In this document: positions 25,843 to 35,100 of the stretch, in pieces
Position numbering within the stretch: the first letter of the stretch is position 1
Layout: each line of letters opens with the position of its first letter
Assembly: GCF_003568665.1 (NCBI RefSeq)
Contig: NZ_QXMH01000001.1
Coordinates: 1,240,001 to 1,304,000, forward strand
Source of the DNA: Chitinophaga alhagiae
GTDB lineage: Bacteria > Bacteroidota > Bacteroidia > Chitinophagales > Chitinophagaceae
Reading direction: 5' to 3'
DNA length: 64,000 nt
Program-made: the position numbers and the translations under genes
The notes under the pieces: model-generated
Told to the model about the DNA's origin: nothing
The model's input: the letters and a program-made list of their open reading frames with translations, nothing else
The model's database searches: none

Positions 25843-26817
25843 ATGTATCCATTGTTTCGCCCGGCAGTGATAGTGCTGCTGCTGATCTTTACCTTTTCGG
25901 ACGTACGGGGCTGGGGCTTTTTTGCCCATGAGCGGATTAACCGCCTGGCGGTGTTTGCCCTCCCGCCGGAGATGTTGCTTTTATATAAGCCTCATATTGA
26001 ATATATCGTACAACAATCCACGGCGCCGGATAAACGACGGTATATCATAGCTGAAGAAGGCGCCCGCCATTACCTGGACGCCGACCGTTACGGCCTTCCG
26101 CCCTTTCCGGGGCTGCCCCGCCGCTGGCAGGAGGCCGTGGAGCGGTTTTCCGCAGATACCCTGGAGCGCTACGGGGTACTGCCCTGGCACCTGGAACGGG
26201 TAATGCGGCAGCTCACAACGGCCTTTGAAGAACGCAACACCGCCCGTATCCTGCGGCTGTCCGCAGAGCTGGGGCACTATGTGGGCGATGCCCATGTACC
26301 GCTCCACGCCTGCTCCAACCACAACGGGCAGTTCACGGAACAGCAGGGCATCCACGGGTTGTGGGAGTCCCGCATCCCGGAACTGCTGGCAGACGCGCGG
26401 TTTGACTACTGGGTAGGAAGCACCGCCTATATCAGGGACTTTCGCGGCCTGGTGTGGCAGGTGATAGGGGAAAGCGCCGCCGCGGCCGATACGGTACTGC
26501 GGCTGGAGAAAGCGCTCAGCCAGCGGTTCCCGGCAGACCGGCGGTTTGCCTACGAACTGCGGAAAGGCCGGCTGGTACGCAGCTACTCAGCAGCCTATAC
26601 CAAGGCCTACCACCGGCTGCTGGGCAATATGGTGGAAAGGCGGATGCGCGCATCCATACAGGCCGTGGCCGCCTGCTGGTATACCGCCTGGGTGAACGCC
26701 GGCCAACCGCCCCTGGGAAAGCCGGGAACGGCGGGTATTACAGATGATGAACACGCGGCGGCAACGCGGCTGGACAGCCTGTGGAGGGTTGGTAAAATAA
26801 TTGGGAGGGACCATTAA
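25843..26817 (+). CDS. Zinc-dependent phospholipase C / S1-P1 nuclease-like protein
   Basis: A 324-residue secreted protein with signal peptide MYPLFRPAVIVLLLIFTFSDVRG. It has the zinc-ligand pattern of the phospholipase C/P1 nuclease superfamily: the new N terminus Trp-Gly-Phe-Phe-Ala-His after cleavage, HERINRLAV, ARHYLDADRY, the metal motif LGHYVGDAHVPLHACSNHNGQ, and GIHGLWESRIPE. The N-terminal Trp and these His/Asp residues normally form a trinuclear zinc site. It may cleave phospholipids or nucleic acids; annotators usually call the Bacteroidota members zinc-dependent phospholipase C. ATG 25843 gives a normal signal peptide. Confidence 0.85.
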   Translation: MYPLFRPAVIVLLLIFTFSDVRGWGFFAHERINRLAVFALPPEMLLLYKPHIEYIVQQSTAPDKRRYIIAEEGARHYLDADRYGLPPFPGLPRRWQEAVERFSADTLERYGVLPWHLERVMRQLTTAFEERNTARILRLSAELGHYVGDAHVPLHACSNHNGQFTEQQGIHGLWESRIPELLADARFDYWVGSTAYIRDFRGLVWQVIGESAAAADTVLRLEKALSQRFPADRRFAYELRKGRLVRSYSAAYTKAYHRLLGNMVERRMRASIQAVAACWYTAWVNAGQPPLGKPGTAGITDDEHAAATRLDSLWRVGKIIGRDH

Positions 26818-26836
26818 GAAATAACAAAAGAAAGTT

Positions 26837-26844
26837 TATCTTTG
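26837..26844 (+). promoter_or_regulatory. -7 box for serC
   Basis: TATCTTTG, an exact TAnnTTTG match, lies about 138 bases before the serC start at 26982. No matching -33 TTTG is seen. The leader would be about 130 bases. Confidence 0.5.
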
Positions 26845-26981
26845 GCCTTCTATCTATCTTTTTAACCTGTCCTCACTGACCAATCCTTCCGGTTTTTTTA
26901 ATGCGACCGCGATTTTTTACCAATTCCTTCGAAAAACCATAGAACGTGGAACAAGAAAACGTATTCAACTTAGATCGCAAC

Positions 26982-28052
26982 ATGAAGGTGCACAATTTTA
27001 ATGCAGGTCCTTCTGTATTACCAAACGAAGTACTGTACAAAGCCAGTAAAGCACTTATTGACTTTGACGGTACGGGCATGTCTATACTGGAAATAGGACA
27101 CCGCACAGAACCATTTATAGCCGTAATGGAGGAAGCACGCAGTCTTGCAAAGGAACTGATGCAGCTGGAGGACGATTACGAGATATTGTACCTGCAGGGA
27201 GGGGCTACCACCCAGTTCATGCAGGTGCCCATGAACCTGCTTGACAGCGGGGAAACAGCGGCATATGTAGACACCGGCGTATGGTCCAACAAAGCCATTA
27301 AAGAAGCCAAACTGTTTGGTTATGTAGACGTTGTGGCCAGCTCCAAAGACAGCAATTACAATCACATCCCCAGGCAGTTTACGGTACCCCAGCAAGCCAA
27401 ATACCTGCACATCACCACCAACAATACCATTTATGGTACCCAGTGGCAGCACACCCCTGAAACGGACGTGCCCCTGATCGCAGATATGAGCAGCGACATT
27501 CTCAGCCGCCAGATGGATTTCAACAAGTACGCCCTCATCTATGCCGGCGCACAGAAGAACATGGGCGCCGCGGGCACCACCATGGTAGCCGTGCGCAAAA
27601 GCATACTGGGCAGCGTAACCCGTAAAATTCCCAGCATCCTGGATTACCGGCTGCACGTGGAAAACGGCTCCATGCTTAACACCCCGCCGGTATTTGCCGT
27701 ATACATTTCCATGCTCACCCTGCGCTGGCTCAAAGGCCAGGGAGGCCTTGCCGCTATTGAAAAACTCAATACCAAAAAGGCAGCCCTCCTGTATGACGAA
27801 ATTGACCACAACCCGCTCTTCCGCGGCAACGTGGTAAAGGAAGACCGCAGCAAAATGAACGTTACCTTTACCATAGACAAACCCGAACTGGAAGAAGAAT
27901 TCCTGAAATTCTGCAAAAAAGAAGACATCGTAGGCATCAAAGGCCACCGCTTGTCTGGCGGTTTCCGCGCATCCCTGTACAATGCATTGCCCGTAGAAAG
28001 TGTGGAAGTAATGGTGGAAGCCATGAAATTCTTCTCTCTCAAAAAGGCATAG
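26982..28052 (+). CDS. serC: Phosphoserine aminotransferase
   Basis: PLP enzyme converting 3-phosphohydroxypyruvate to phosphoserine in serine synthesis (and acting in pyridoxal phosphate synthesis). From ATG 26982 it has 356 residues, standard for SerC. The N terminus is MKVHNFNAGPSVLPNEV and the PLP lysine sits in YAGAQKNMGAAG. Other conserved sequence includes GGATTQFMQVPMNLL, NNTIYGTQW and RASLYNALP near the end. A GTG 12 codons upstream is open but gives an atypical N terminus. The serA gene often found next to serC is absent; a DUF1015 gene follows instead after a terminator. Confidence 0.96.
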   Translation: MKVHNFNAGPSVLPNEVLYKASKALIDFDGTGMSILEIGHRTEPFIAVMEEARSLAKELMQLEDDYEILYLQGGATTQFMQVPMNLLDSGETAAYVDTGVWSNKAIKEAKLFGYVDVVASSKDSNYNHIPRQFTVPQQAKYLHITTNNTIYGTQWQHTPETDVPLIADMSSDILSRQMDFNKYALIYAGAQKNMGAAGTTMVAVRKSILGSVTRKIPSILDYRLHVENGSMLNTPPVFAVYISMLTLRWLKGQGGLAAIEKLNTKKAALLYDEIDHNPLFRGNVVKEDRSKMNVTFTIDKPELEEEFLKFCKKEDIVGIKGHRLSGGFRASLYNALPVESVEVMVEAMKFFSLKKA

Positions 28053-28073
28053 TAGCAAAATATTTTTCATATG

Positions 28074-28104
28074 AGGGCCGGCCGAAAAGACCGTCCCTTT
28101 TTTT
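28074..28104 (+). terminator. Terminator after serC
   Basis: Stem AGGGCCGG / CCGTCCCT (one mismatch) with a 9-base loop and a run of seven T. It lies 21 bases past the serC stop. Confidence 0.75.
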
Positions 28105-28153
28105 ATACCTGCTTTTCTTATTTTTACCCCCTCTTAACAGAAAATACTATATC

Positions 28154-29389
28154 ATGGCAATTATCAAACCTTTCCGGGCGCTGCGTCCGCAACCGGCGTT
28201 AGCAAAAGAAGTAGCCGCAAGGCCATATGATGTACTGAACTCAAAAGAAGCCGCCGCAGAAGCCGCCGGCAACCCGAATTCGTTCTATCATGTGTCCAAA
28301 TCTGAAATAGACCTGCCCGAAGGAACAGACATCCACAGCGAGGAAGTGTACCTGAAAGCAGCGGAAAACCTGCAGGGCCTGCAGGCCGCCGGTACCCTCA
28401 TTCATGAAGAACAGCCATGCTATTATATTTACAAACTGGTGATGGACGGCCGCTCCCAAACCGGCCTGGTATGCGTTTCTTCCATAGATGACTACAACAA
28501 CGGCATCATCAAAAAACACGAATTTACCCGGCCTGACAAGGAGCTGGACCGCATCAACCACATCACCCACACCCGCGCGCAAACCGGCAATGTGTTCCTG
28601 GCCTATAACGACGTGCCCGAGCTGAACGCCATCATAGACCAATGGCAGCAGCATCACGCACCCGTGTACGACTTTACAGCGGACGACGGCATTTCCCACA
28701 CCATCTGGGTCATCAATGAAGCCGCCACCGGCGACCAGATCACCGCTTTGTTTGCCGAAAAAGTGCCCGCCACCTACATCGCAGACGGCCACCACCGCGC
28801 CGCCTCCGCCGCCCTGGTGCAAAAGGCCACCAACGAAAACATTCACAGCAGCGCCAATCTTAACTATTTTCTCACCACCATATTCCCCGCCAGCCAGCTC
28901 GCTATCCTGGACTACAACCGCCTGGTGAAAGACCTGAACGGCCATAGCAAGGAAGATTTCCTCTCCCAACTGGAATACGACTTTATTGTGGAGCCCGTAG
29001 GCCACCATGAGCAGAAACCCAGCATGCTGCACGAGTTCAGCATGTACCTGGACGGCACCTGGTACCGCCTGGTAGCCCGGGAAGGCACCTACACCGCAGA
29101 CCCCATCGGCATACTGGATGTTACCATTCTGCAAAACAACGTGCTGGGCAAATTGCTGGGCATCAAAGATCCCCGCACAGACAAGCGCGTAGACTTTGTG
29201 GGCGGCATCCGCGGGCTCGGAGAACTGGTTAAAAGAGTGAACAGCGGGGAGATGAAAGTGGCCTTCGCCCTTTACCCCGTTACCATTCAGCAGCTTTTTG
29301 ATATTGCGGACAGCGGCAATGTAATGCCCCCCAAATCTACCTGGTTTGAACCCAAGCTGCGAGACGGCCTGTTAACACATTTGATCTGA
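28154..29389 (+). CDS. DUF1015 family protein
   Basis: A 411-residue cytosolic protein of DUF1015 (annotated HTH-like or HprK-type in some sources, but with no proven activity). Family hallmarks are the N terminus IIKPFRALRPQPALAKEVAARPYDVL, then NPNSFYHVSKSEID, FTRPDKELDRINHI, and ATYIADGHHRAASA (about residue 210). The YIADGHHR stretch suggests a metal or phosphate-binding site. DUF1015 genes lie next to serC or serA in many phyla, so a link to serine metabolism is likely, but this is context evidence only. Confidence 0.9.
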   Translation: MAIIKPFRALRPQPALAKEVAARPYDVLNSKEAAAEAAGNPNSFYHVSKSEIDLPEGTDIHSEEVYLKAAENLQGLQAAGTLIHEEQPCYYIYKLVMDGRSQTGLVCVSSIDDYNNGIIKKHEFTRPDKELDRINHITHTRAQTGNVFLAYNDVPELNAIIDQWQQHHAPVYDFTADDGISHTIWVINEAATGDQITALFAEKVPATYIADGHHRAASAALVQKATNENIHSSANLNYFLTTIFPASQLAILDYNRLVKDLNGHSKEDFLSQLEYDFIVEPVGHHEQKPSMLHEFSMYLDGTWYRLVAREGTYTADPIGILDVTILQNNVLGKLLGIKDPRTDKRVDFVGGIRGLGELVKRVNSGEMKVAFALYPVTIQQLFDIADSGNVMPPKSTWFEPKLRDGLLTHLI

Positions 29390-29402
29390 TCATCATCTGA
29401 AA

Positions 29403-29439
29403 CGTTGGCCCCGCCTTGCTCCGGGGTCAACGCTTTTTT
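29403..29439 (+). terminator. Terminator after DUF1015 gene
   Basis: 11-bp stem CGTTGGCCCCG / CGGGGTCAACG (one G-T pair) with an 8-base loop, followed by CTTTTTT. Confidence 0.88.
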
Positions 29440-29464
29440 CTTACATTTACATAAAACGAACTGA

Positions 29465-30550
29465 ATGATGGAATGGCAAAAGGTTGCTAAAAAATGTGCC
29501 CTTGTGCTGGCAGGGATATTGACTGTACAATGGAGTATTGCGCAGGATAATGCTGAACTGCAGCAAACGGCCAACTCTTTTCTCCGCACCGGGGACTATG
29601 CCAATGCCATATTGGTATTGAACCAGGCTATCCAGAATGCGCCGGACGATATTCAGTTGAAAAAAGACCTGGCTTTTGCCTATTACCTGAAAGGGGACTA
29701 TAACCGTGCCTACACCGTAGTGTCCCCCCTGGTAGACAGCAAGGAGGCAGATATTCATTTGTACCAGATTGCCGGGAATATCTACCAGAGCAAGCAGGAC
29801 TGGAAAGGAGCGGAAAAGCTCTACGTACGCGGCCTGAAAAAGTTCCCGAAAAGCGGTGAGCTGTATAATGACTACGGCGACCTGCTGCAGAATATGAAAA
29901 ACTTTGACGGAGCGCTGCGCCAGTGGGTAAAAGGCATTGAAACAGACCCTAATTTCCCGGGCAACTACTACCACGCCGCCCGCAGCTACCTGTGGACCAA
30001 AGAGCCCATCTGGGCCATCCTCTATGGCGAAACCTTTGTGAACCTGGAAAGTTATACCACCCGCACGGCCGAGATCAGGGAGGTAATAGTGGAATGCTAT
30101 AAAAAGCTGTTTGACGACCCGGCCATTTTCAACAGCGTACCTACAGAAACCACAGATAACAAAAAAAGCCGCAAAGGCAGTAACGACAGCGGGTTTATGG
30201 ACGCGTTCAAAAGCACCATTGCCAAGCAGGTGAGCGTAATAGCCACAGGCATTGAGCCGCAATCTCTTATTATGCTGCGCACCCGCTTCCTGCTGGACTG
30301 GTACAGTTTTTATGGCGTACGTTACCCATACGCCCTTTTTGATTTTCAGCGTAAACTGCTGAAAGAAGGAATGTTTGAGTCATACAACCAATGGCTGTTT
30401 GGCCCCGTGGCCAACCAGGCGGAATACAAAGCCTGGACCAGCCTGCATAAAACCGAATACGACGCCTTTTCTGCATGGCAGCGAAACCACCCGCTGAAGC
30501 TCCGGGAAGACGAGTTTTACAATACCGGCAAACTGGCCGTTATCAAGTAG
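29465..30550 (+). CDS. Tetratricopeptide repeat protein, secreted
   Basis: A 361-residue exported protein with signal peptide (KVAKKCALVLAGILTVQWSIAQ, cut near residue 27). At least four TPR units are visible over about residues 30-190, for example ANSFLRTGDYANAILVLNQAIQ, AFAYYLKGDYNRAYTVVSPLV, AGNIYQSKQDWKGAEKLYVRGL and YGDLLQNMKNFDGALRQWVKGI. The C-terminal 150 residues have no recognised domain. Location is periplasmic or attached to the outer membrane, serving as a protein-interaction scaffold. An ATG one codon downstream (29468) is equally plausible. Close relatives occur across Chitinophagaceae-type genomes; function unknown. Confidence 0.85.
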   Translation: MMEWQKVAKKCALVLAGILTVQWSIAQDNAELQQTANSFLRTGDYANAILVLNQAIQNAPDDIQLKKDLAFAYYLKGDYNRAYTVVSPLVDSKEADIHLYQIAGNIYQSKQDWKGAEKLYVRGLKKFPKSGELYNDYGDLLQNMKNFDGALRQWVKGIETDPNFPGNYYHAARSYLWTKEPIWAILYGETFVNLESYTTRTAEIREVIVECYKKLFDDPAIFNSVPTETTDNKKSRKGSNDSGFMDAFKSTIAKQVSVIATGIEPQSLIMLRTRFLLDWYSFYGVRYPYALFDFQRKLLKEGMFESYNQWLFGPVANQAEYKAWTSLHKTEYDAFSAWQRNHPLKLREDEFYNTGKLAVIK

Positions 30551-30616
30551 CACAGGAGCAGCAGAACAGCATAGAAGGCCGCGTTTAATTACAACAATAT
30601 CTTAAACATAGAGCTT

Positions 30617-32278
30617 ATGCTGATCGCAAAACACCAAAACATTATTGACAACGCGGTAAAAGCCAACCAGAACAGAACTTTTTACGCGCAGTACCCCGAG
30701 CACCCCAAAGCGTACGGAGAAGAAGCTCCCCCGCAAGGCGAGGCCTCCTTTAAAAGCCTGTTGCAGCAGCCCTTTTCACGTCTGAAACAAAAAGTTGTGG
30801 CCGGCTGGGCGGGCGAAGAAGTGTCTCCCTACACCGGCGAGCCCCTGGGCATTACCTACCCCCTTACAGACACGGAAGAGCTGGTGAAGGCCGGCAAAAG
30901 GGCCGGCCAGCGCTGGGCGCAGCTGGGCGTGGCAGACCGCGCGGGCATCCTCACGGAATCACTGGAGAAAATACAGCACCACTTCTTCGAGATAGCCCAC
31001 GCCACCATGCACACCACCGGCCAGAGCTTTATGATGAGCTTCCAGGCCAGCGGCCCCCATGCCAATGACCGCGCGCTGGAAGCCATTGCCATGGGCTACC
31101 AGCAATTGCAGGCCTACCCGGAAAGGCAGACCTGGGAAAAACCCATGGGAAAGATCAGCATACGCCTGGAAAAGTCTTTCCGCGCTGTTCCCCGGGGGCT
31201 GGGCCTGGTGATAGGCTGTTCCACCTTTCCCGTCTGGAACTCCCTGCCCGGTATTTATGCAGACCTGATCACCGGCAACGCGGTGCTGGTAAAACCGCAC
31301 CCCAAAGCCGTACTGCCCATTGCCATTGTGGTAGCCGTTATTCAGCAGGTACTGGAAGAGAACGGGCAAGACCCTTACACCTGCCAGCTGGCCGCAGACA
31401 GCAGTGAGCACCTTATTACCAAAGAGCTTTGTGAGCACCCTGATGTGGCGCTCATAGACTATACAGGCAGCAGCAGCTTCGGCAATTACGTAGAGTCTCT
31501 TGCCGCTAAAGGCAAGACCGTTTTTACAGAAAAAGCCGGCGTCAACTCTGTTATACTGGATTCCGCCAAAGACATAGACGCCGTGGTGCAAAACCTCGCC
31601 TTTTCTGTAAGCCTTTACTCCGGGCAGATGTGTACCGCCCCGCAGAACTTCTTTATCCCCGAAAGCGGTGTGAACACCTCAGGTGGCATATTGAGCTTCA
31701 ATGAAGTGGCCGTAAAGCTGAAAGACGCGGTTACCGCCCTCGTCAACAACCCGAAAATGGGCACCGGCACCCTGGGCGCCGTACAGAACGAGGCAACGCT
31801 GCAGCGCGCAAAAGACATTCACCAGCTTGGCGGCAAAGTACTGCTCAACGGCATGCCGGTAGTGAACGAAGAATACAGGAATGCCCGCACCTTTTCGCCC
31901 GCCATTGTAGAGGTCAGCTCCGCAGATAGCGGAATTTATGAAAAGGAATTGTTCGGGCCGGTGATACTGCTCATCAAAACAAAAGATACAGACCATTCCA
32001 TACAACTGGCGCGGCAAATGGCAGCCAAACACGGCGCCATTACCTGCGCGGCATATACTACAGACGAGGCGGTGAAAGACAAGATCGAGGATGCCATGAA
32101 CAGCGTGTTCACGCCCGTTTCCTTCAATTTTACCGGCTTCATCTGGGTAAACCAGCACGCTGCCTTTTCAGACTTCCATGTAACGGGAGGCAACCCGGCC
32201 GGCAATGCCAGTTTTACCAACCAGGAGTTTATTGTGAAGCGTTTTGTATGGGTGGGCAACAGAACATTCCTGGAATAA
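30617..32278 (+). CDS. paaN: Phenylacetic acid degradation protein PaaN (aldehyde dehydrogenase)
   Basis: A 553-residue NAD(P)-dependent aldehyde dehydrogenase of the PaaN subtype, linked to the phenylacetate pathway where it oxidises the ring-opened semialdehyde. Typical sequence includes WAGEEVSPYTGEPLGITYP, VPRGLGLVIGCSTFPVWNSLPG, the cofactor loop IDYTGSSSFGNYVES, the glutamate in FTEKAGVNSVILDS and the catalytic cysteine in YSGQMCTAPQNFF. No other paa genes (paaABCDE, paaG, paaJ, paaK) are in the window, so either the pathway is split or this copy serves another aldehyde. A YceI lipoprotein gene follows 10 bases downstream. Confidence 0.88.
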   Translation: MLIAKHQNIIDNAVKANQNRTFYAQYPEHPKAYGEEAPPQGEASFKSLLQQPFSRLKQKVVAGWAGEEVSPYTGEPLGITYPLTDTEELVKAGKRAGQRWAQLGVADRAGILTESLEKIQHHFFEIAHATMHTTGQSFMMSFQASGPHANDRALEAIAMGYQQLQAYPERQTWEKPMGKISIRLEKSFRAVPRGLGLVIGCSTFPVWNSLPGIYADLITGNAVLVKPHPKAVLPIAIVVAVIQQVLEENGQDPYTCQLAADSSEHLITKELCEHPDVALIDYTGSSSFGNYVESLAAKGKTVFTEKAGVNSVILDSAKDIDAVVQNLAFSVSLYSGQMCTAPQNFFIPESGVNTSGGILSFNEVAVKLKDAVTALVNNPKMGTGTLGAVQNEATLQRAKDIHQLGGKVLLNGMPVVNEEYRNARTFSPAIVEVSSADSGIYEKELFGPVILLIKTKDTDHSIQLARQMAAKHGAITCAAYTTDEAVKDKIEDAMNSVFTPVSFNFTGFIWVNQHAAFSDFHVTGGNPAGNASFTNQEFIVKRFVWVGNRTFLE

Positions 32279-32288
32279 AAAACATACT

Positions 32289-32954
32289 ATGCGTACAGTC
32301 AGACTACTTTTTTTCATGGCAATGGCCGTTGCCTGCCAGCAGGCGCCCAAGGCTGACAAGGCCGAGGTAACAGACGCCCAGGCCGTAAAACAGCCGGACG
32401 CGACCGGACGCAGCCATCAGCTAGACACGGCCGCCAGCGTCCTGTACTGGATAGGCACCAAACCTACCGGTGAACACAAAGGCTCTTTTCGTTTCAGCCA
32501 GGGTGAATTGCATATAAAAGACAGTGTGCTGACCAGCGGCCAGTTCGTGATAGACATCAACAGCCTCCGTAACCTGGACCTGGCCTCCCAGCCGGATATG
32601 CGGATAAAGCTGGAAGACGAGCTGCGGGGCGCCAATTTCTTTGATGCGCACCAGTACCCCACCGCCCGCTTCGAAATAACCGGGGTGGAAGAGTACCACC
32701 CTGCCGCCACAGACAAAAGCGTGCTGCTGAAAGATGCCACACACATGATCAGGGGCAACCTGACCATCAAAAACGTGAGCAAAAACATCAGTTTCCCCGC
32801 TAAAATTGCGCTGAAAGAAGGTAAAGTAATGGCTACCGCCGATTTTAACATTGACCGTACGCAATGGGGCATGACCTACCGGGCAGACAAATCGCTACAA
32901 GACAAGCTGATCAATTCTATTGTGAACATTCGCTTCGAAATAGTTACCAGATAG
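32289..32954 (+). CDS. YceI family lipoprotein
   Basis: A 221-residue protein with a lipoprotein signal (MRTVRLLFFMAMAVAC, lipidated Cys about residue 16), a short polar linker, and a YceI domain (about 45-221). The YceI lipocalin-like barrel binds isoprenoid or other long hydrophobic molecules in the periplasm. Conserved parts include LYWIGTKPTGEHKGSFRFS, GANFFDAHQYPTARFEITG, IRGNLTIKNVSKNISFPA and the final DFNIDRTQWGMTYRADKS. It probably shares a transcript with paaN. ATG 32289 is chosen for the signal peptide. Confidence 0.92.
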   Translation: MRTVRLLFFMAMAVACQQAPKADKAEVTDAQAVKQPDATGRSHQLDTAASVLYWIGTKPTGEHKGSFRFSQGELHIKDSVLTSGQFVIDINSLRNLDLASQPDMRIKLEDELRGANFFDAHQYPTARFEITGVEEYHPAATDKSVLLKDATHMIRGNLTIKNVSKNISFPAKIALKEGKVMATADFNIDRTQWGMTYRADKSLQDKLINSIVNIRFEIVTR

Positions 32955-32957
32955 GCG

Positions 32958-32994
32958 CCGGGGCAGCATCCAGGCTGCCCCGGACCGTTTTTTT
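32958..32994 (+). terminator. Terminator after YceI gene
   Basis: Perfect 10-bp stem CCGGGGCAGC / GCTGCCCCGG with a 6-base loop, followed by ACCG and a run of seven T. Confidence 0.9.
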
Positions 32995-33034
32995 CAGTAT
33001 ATTTAGTAAGATCACCGATCCTAAATACACACAC

Positions 33035-33322
33035 ATGGAAACGAATCAGCAAAAAGATGAACGCCTCTGGCGCATTGCCAAAGCCCGGGCCGGATTCCGG
33101 ACCCACCTGATGACCTACCTCATCATCAATGCTTTTCTGTGGGCCATTTGGTTCCTTACCAACGAGCATCACCACGGCGTGCCCTGGCCGGTATGGCCCA
33201 TGTGCGGCTGGGGGCTCGTGCTGGCTTTCGCCTATTTCAACGCTTACCACCGCGACCCGTTTGGAGACGCCACCCGTGAATACGAAAAGCTGCAGCAGGA
33301 AAAGCAACAGCGAGGCCTTTAA
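33035..33322 (+). CDS. 2TM domain-containing protein
   Basis: A 95-residue membrane protein of the 2TM family: a basic N terminus (KDERLWRIAKARAGFRTHL), a first helix (YLIINAFLWAIWFLT, about 30-45), a short His-rich loop (NEHHHG), a second helix (WPMCGWGLVLAFAYFNAY, about 53-70), and a charged C-terminal helix. In Bacteroidota the same module is often linked to LytTR histidine kinases; here it stands alone. ATG 33035 is chosen since the reading frame upstream overlaps the YceI gene and its terminator. It precedes the acyl-CoA ligase gene by 15 bases. Confidence 0.88.
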   Translation: METNQQKDERLWRIAKARAGFRTHLMTYLIINAFLWAIWFLTNEHHHGVPWPVWPMCGWGLVLAFAYFNAYHRDPFGDATREYEKLQQEKQQRGL

Positions 33323-33337
33323 GTTAACCGCATCATC

Positions 33338-35098
33338 ATGCACCACCCCACCCGCCTATTTGATGTTATTCCGCATCAGCTGGCCTACTATTCAAAAACC
33401 GATATGCTGGCCGCCAAAGATCAGGGCGTCTGGAAAACCTACAGCACCAGCGAAGTGGCCGGGATAGTGCAACGGTACAGCTCCGGCCTGCTGCGATCAG
33501 GCTTCGGGCCAGACAGCAAAGTGGCCATTATCAGCACCAACCGCCCGGAATGGATCTTCACAGACCTGGCCTGCCAGCAGATAGGCGCCATACTGGTTCC
33601 CATTTACCCCACCATTAGCGATACAGAGCTGGAATTTGTGCTGAATGACGCGGAAGCGGGCGTTTTGTTTGTCAGCAATCAGGACCTGTACGAGAAAGTG
33701 AACGCCCTCCGCGGTAAACTCCCCCGGTTGCAGCACATCTATTCTTTCGACATCATTCCCGGCGTACAGCACTGGTCTGCCATTACCGCGCTGGCAAAGG
33801 AGAGCGACAATGAGCGGGTGGAAGCGCTCAAAAACAGCATTACCCCCGATCACCTGGCCACCATCATCTATACCTCCGGCACCACCGGTACACCCAAAGG
33901 CGTTATGCTCACCCACCGCAACATCATGAGCAACGTGGAAGCCTGCCTGCCCGTACTGCCGGTAACGAACAGCGGCCGCGCCCTCAGCTTTTTGCCGCTG
34001 AACCATATATTTGAGCGGATGGTCACCTATGTGTACCTCACCGCAGGCGTATCTGTATACTACGCGGAAAGCATGGAAGCCATCTCAGACAACCTCCGGG
34101 AAGTAAACCCTTCTATTTTTACCACCGTACCCCGCCTGCTGGAAAAGATCTATGAAAAGATCATGGCCCGCGGCACGGCCCTGCGCGGCTTGAAAAAACA
34201 ATTGTTCTTCTGGGCGCTCAACCTGGCCAGGCAGTTTGAGATCAACAAACCCCTGCCGCCCTGGTACCGCCTGCAACTGGCCGTGGCAGACAAGCTCGTG
34301 TATAAAAAGTGGCGGGAAGCCCTGGGCGGCGAGCTGCAATGCATTGTAACCGGCGCCGCTGCCTGCCAGGTACGCCTGCTGAAGATATTTACCGCCGCCG
34401 GCATTCCCATCCTGGAAGGGTACGGCCTCACAGAAACGTCTCCCGTAATTGCCGTGAACCGCATGCCGGAAAAAGACCGGATGTTTGGCACCGTGGGGCC
34501 CGTGATCAGTAATGTGGAGGTGAAGCTGGCAGACGACGGGGAAATTCTCTGCAAAGGCCCCAACGTGACCAGCGGCTATTACAAATGGCCGGACCTCACC
34601 GCAGATGCCTTTACAGACGGCTGGTTCCGTACCGGCGATATAGGCGTGCTGGTGAACGGAAAATTTCTGAAAATCACGGACCGCAAAAAAGAACTGTTCA
34701 AAACCTCCGGCGGTAAATTTGTAGCCCCGCAACCCATCGAGAACAAATTCCGGGAATCGCCGTTTATAGAACAGATCATGGTGGTAGGCGCTGACCGCAA
34801 GTTCACCGGCGCGCTGATAGTGCCTAACTTCCGCAACCTGGAAGACTGGTTTGCCCACCAGGGCGTTTCGTACCCCGGCCCGGAAAAAGCCCTGCAAGAC
34901 ACGAAGGTGCGGCAATTATACCGCCAGTCCGTTGAAAAATACAACCAGTACTTTTCCCATATTGAGCAGGTCAAGAAATTTGAGCTGATGCCGCATGAGT
35001 GGACGGTAAACGGCGGGGAAATGACCCCTACCCTCAAACTCAAGCGGAAAGTGATACAGGAGAAGTACCGGGACGCCATTGAGCGGATTTATGCATAA
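33338..35098 (+). CDS. AMP-dependent long-chain acyl-CoA synthetase
   Basis: A 586-residue ligase that activates fatty acids through an acyl-AMP to acyl-CoA. Visible motifs are the P-loop-like IIYTSGTTGTPKGVMLTHRN (about 175-195), ILEGYGLTETSPVIAVN (about 365), GWFRTGDIGVLVNGKFLKITDRKKE (about 430-450), and KTSGGKFVAPQPIENKF. The overall type is FadD15/long-chain fatty-acid-CoA ligase rather than acetyl-CoA synthetase. It is probably co-transcribed with the 2TM gene. Chain-length preference cannot be read from sequence. Confidence 0.93.
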   Translation: MHHPTRLFDVIPHQLAYYSKTDMLAAKDQGVWKTYSTSEVAGIVQRYSSGLLRSGFGPDSKVAIISTNRPEWIFTDLACQQIGAILVPIYPTISDTELEFVLNDAEAGVLFVSNQDLYEKVNALRGKLPRLQHIYSFDIIPGVQHWSAITALAKESDNERVEALKNSITPDHLATIIYTSGTTGTPKGVMLTHRNIMSNVEACLPVLPVTNSGRALSFLPLNHIFERMVTYVYLTAGVSVYYAESMEAISDNLREVNPSIFTTVPRLLEKIYEKIMARGTALRGLKKQLFFWALNLARQFEINKPLPPWYRLQLAVADKLVYKKWREALGGELQCIVTGAAACQVRLLKIFTAAGIPILEGYGLTETSPVIAVNRMPEKDRMFGTVGPVISNVEVKLADDGEILCKGPNVTSGYYKWPDLTADAFTDGWFRTGDIGVLVNGKFLKITDRKKELFKTSGGKFVAPQPIENKFRESPFIEQIMVVGADRKFTGALIVPNFRNLEDWFAHQGVSYPGPEKALQDTKVRQLYRQSVEKYNQYFSHIEQVKKFELMPHEWTVNGGEMTPTLKLKRKVIQEKYRDAIERIYA

Positions 35099-35100
35099 TT

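Noticed and set aside
33035-35098. LytTR or two-component link for the 2TM protein
   Set aside because: 2TM domains often accompany LytTR systems, but no kinase or regulator is present here; the neighbour is an acyl-CoA ligase.
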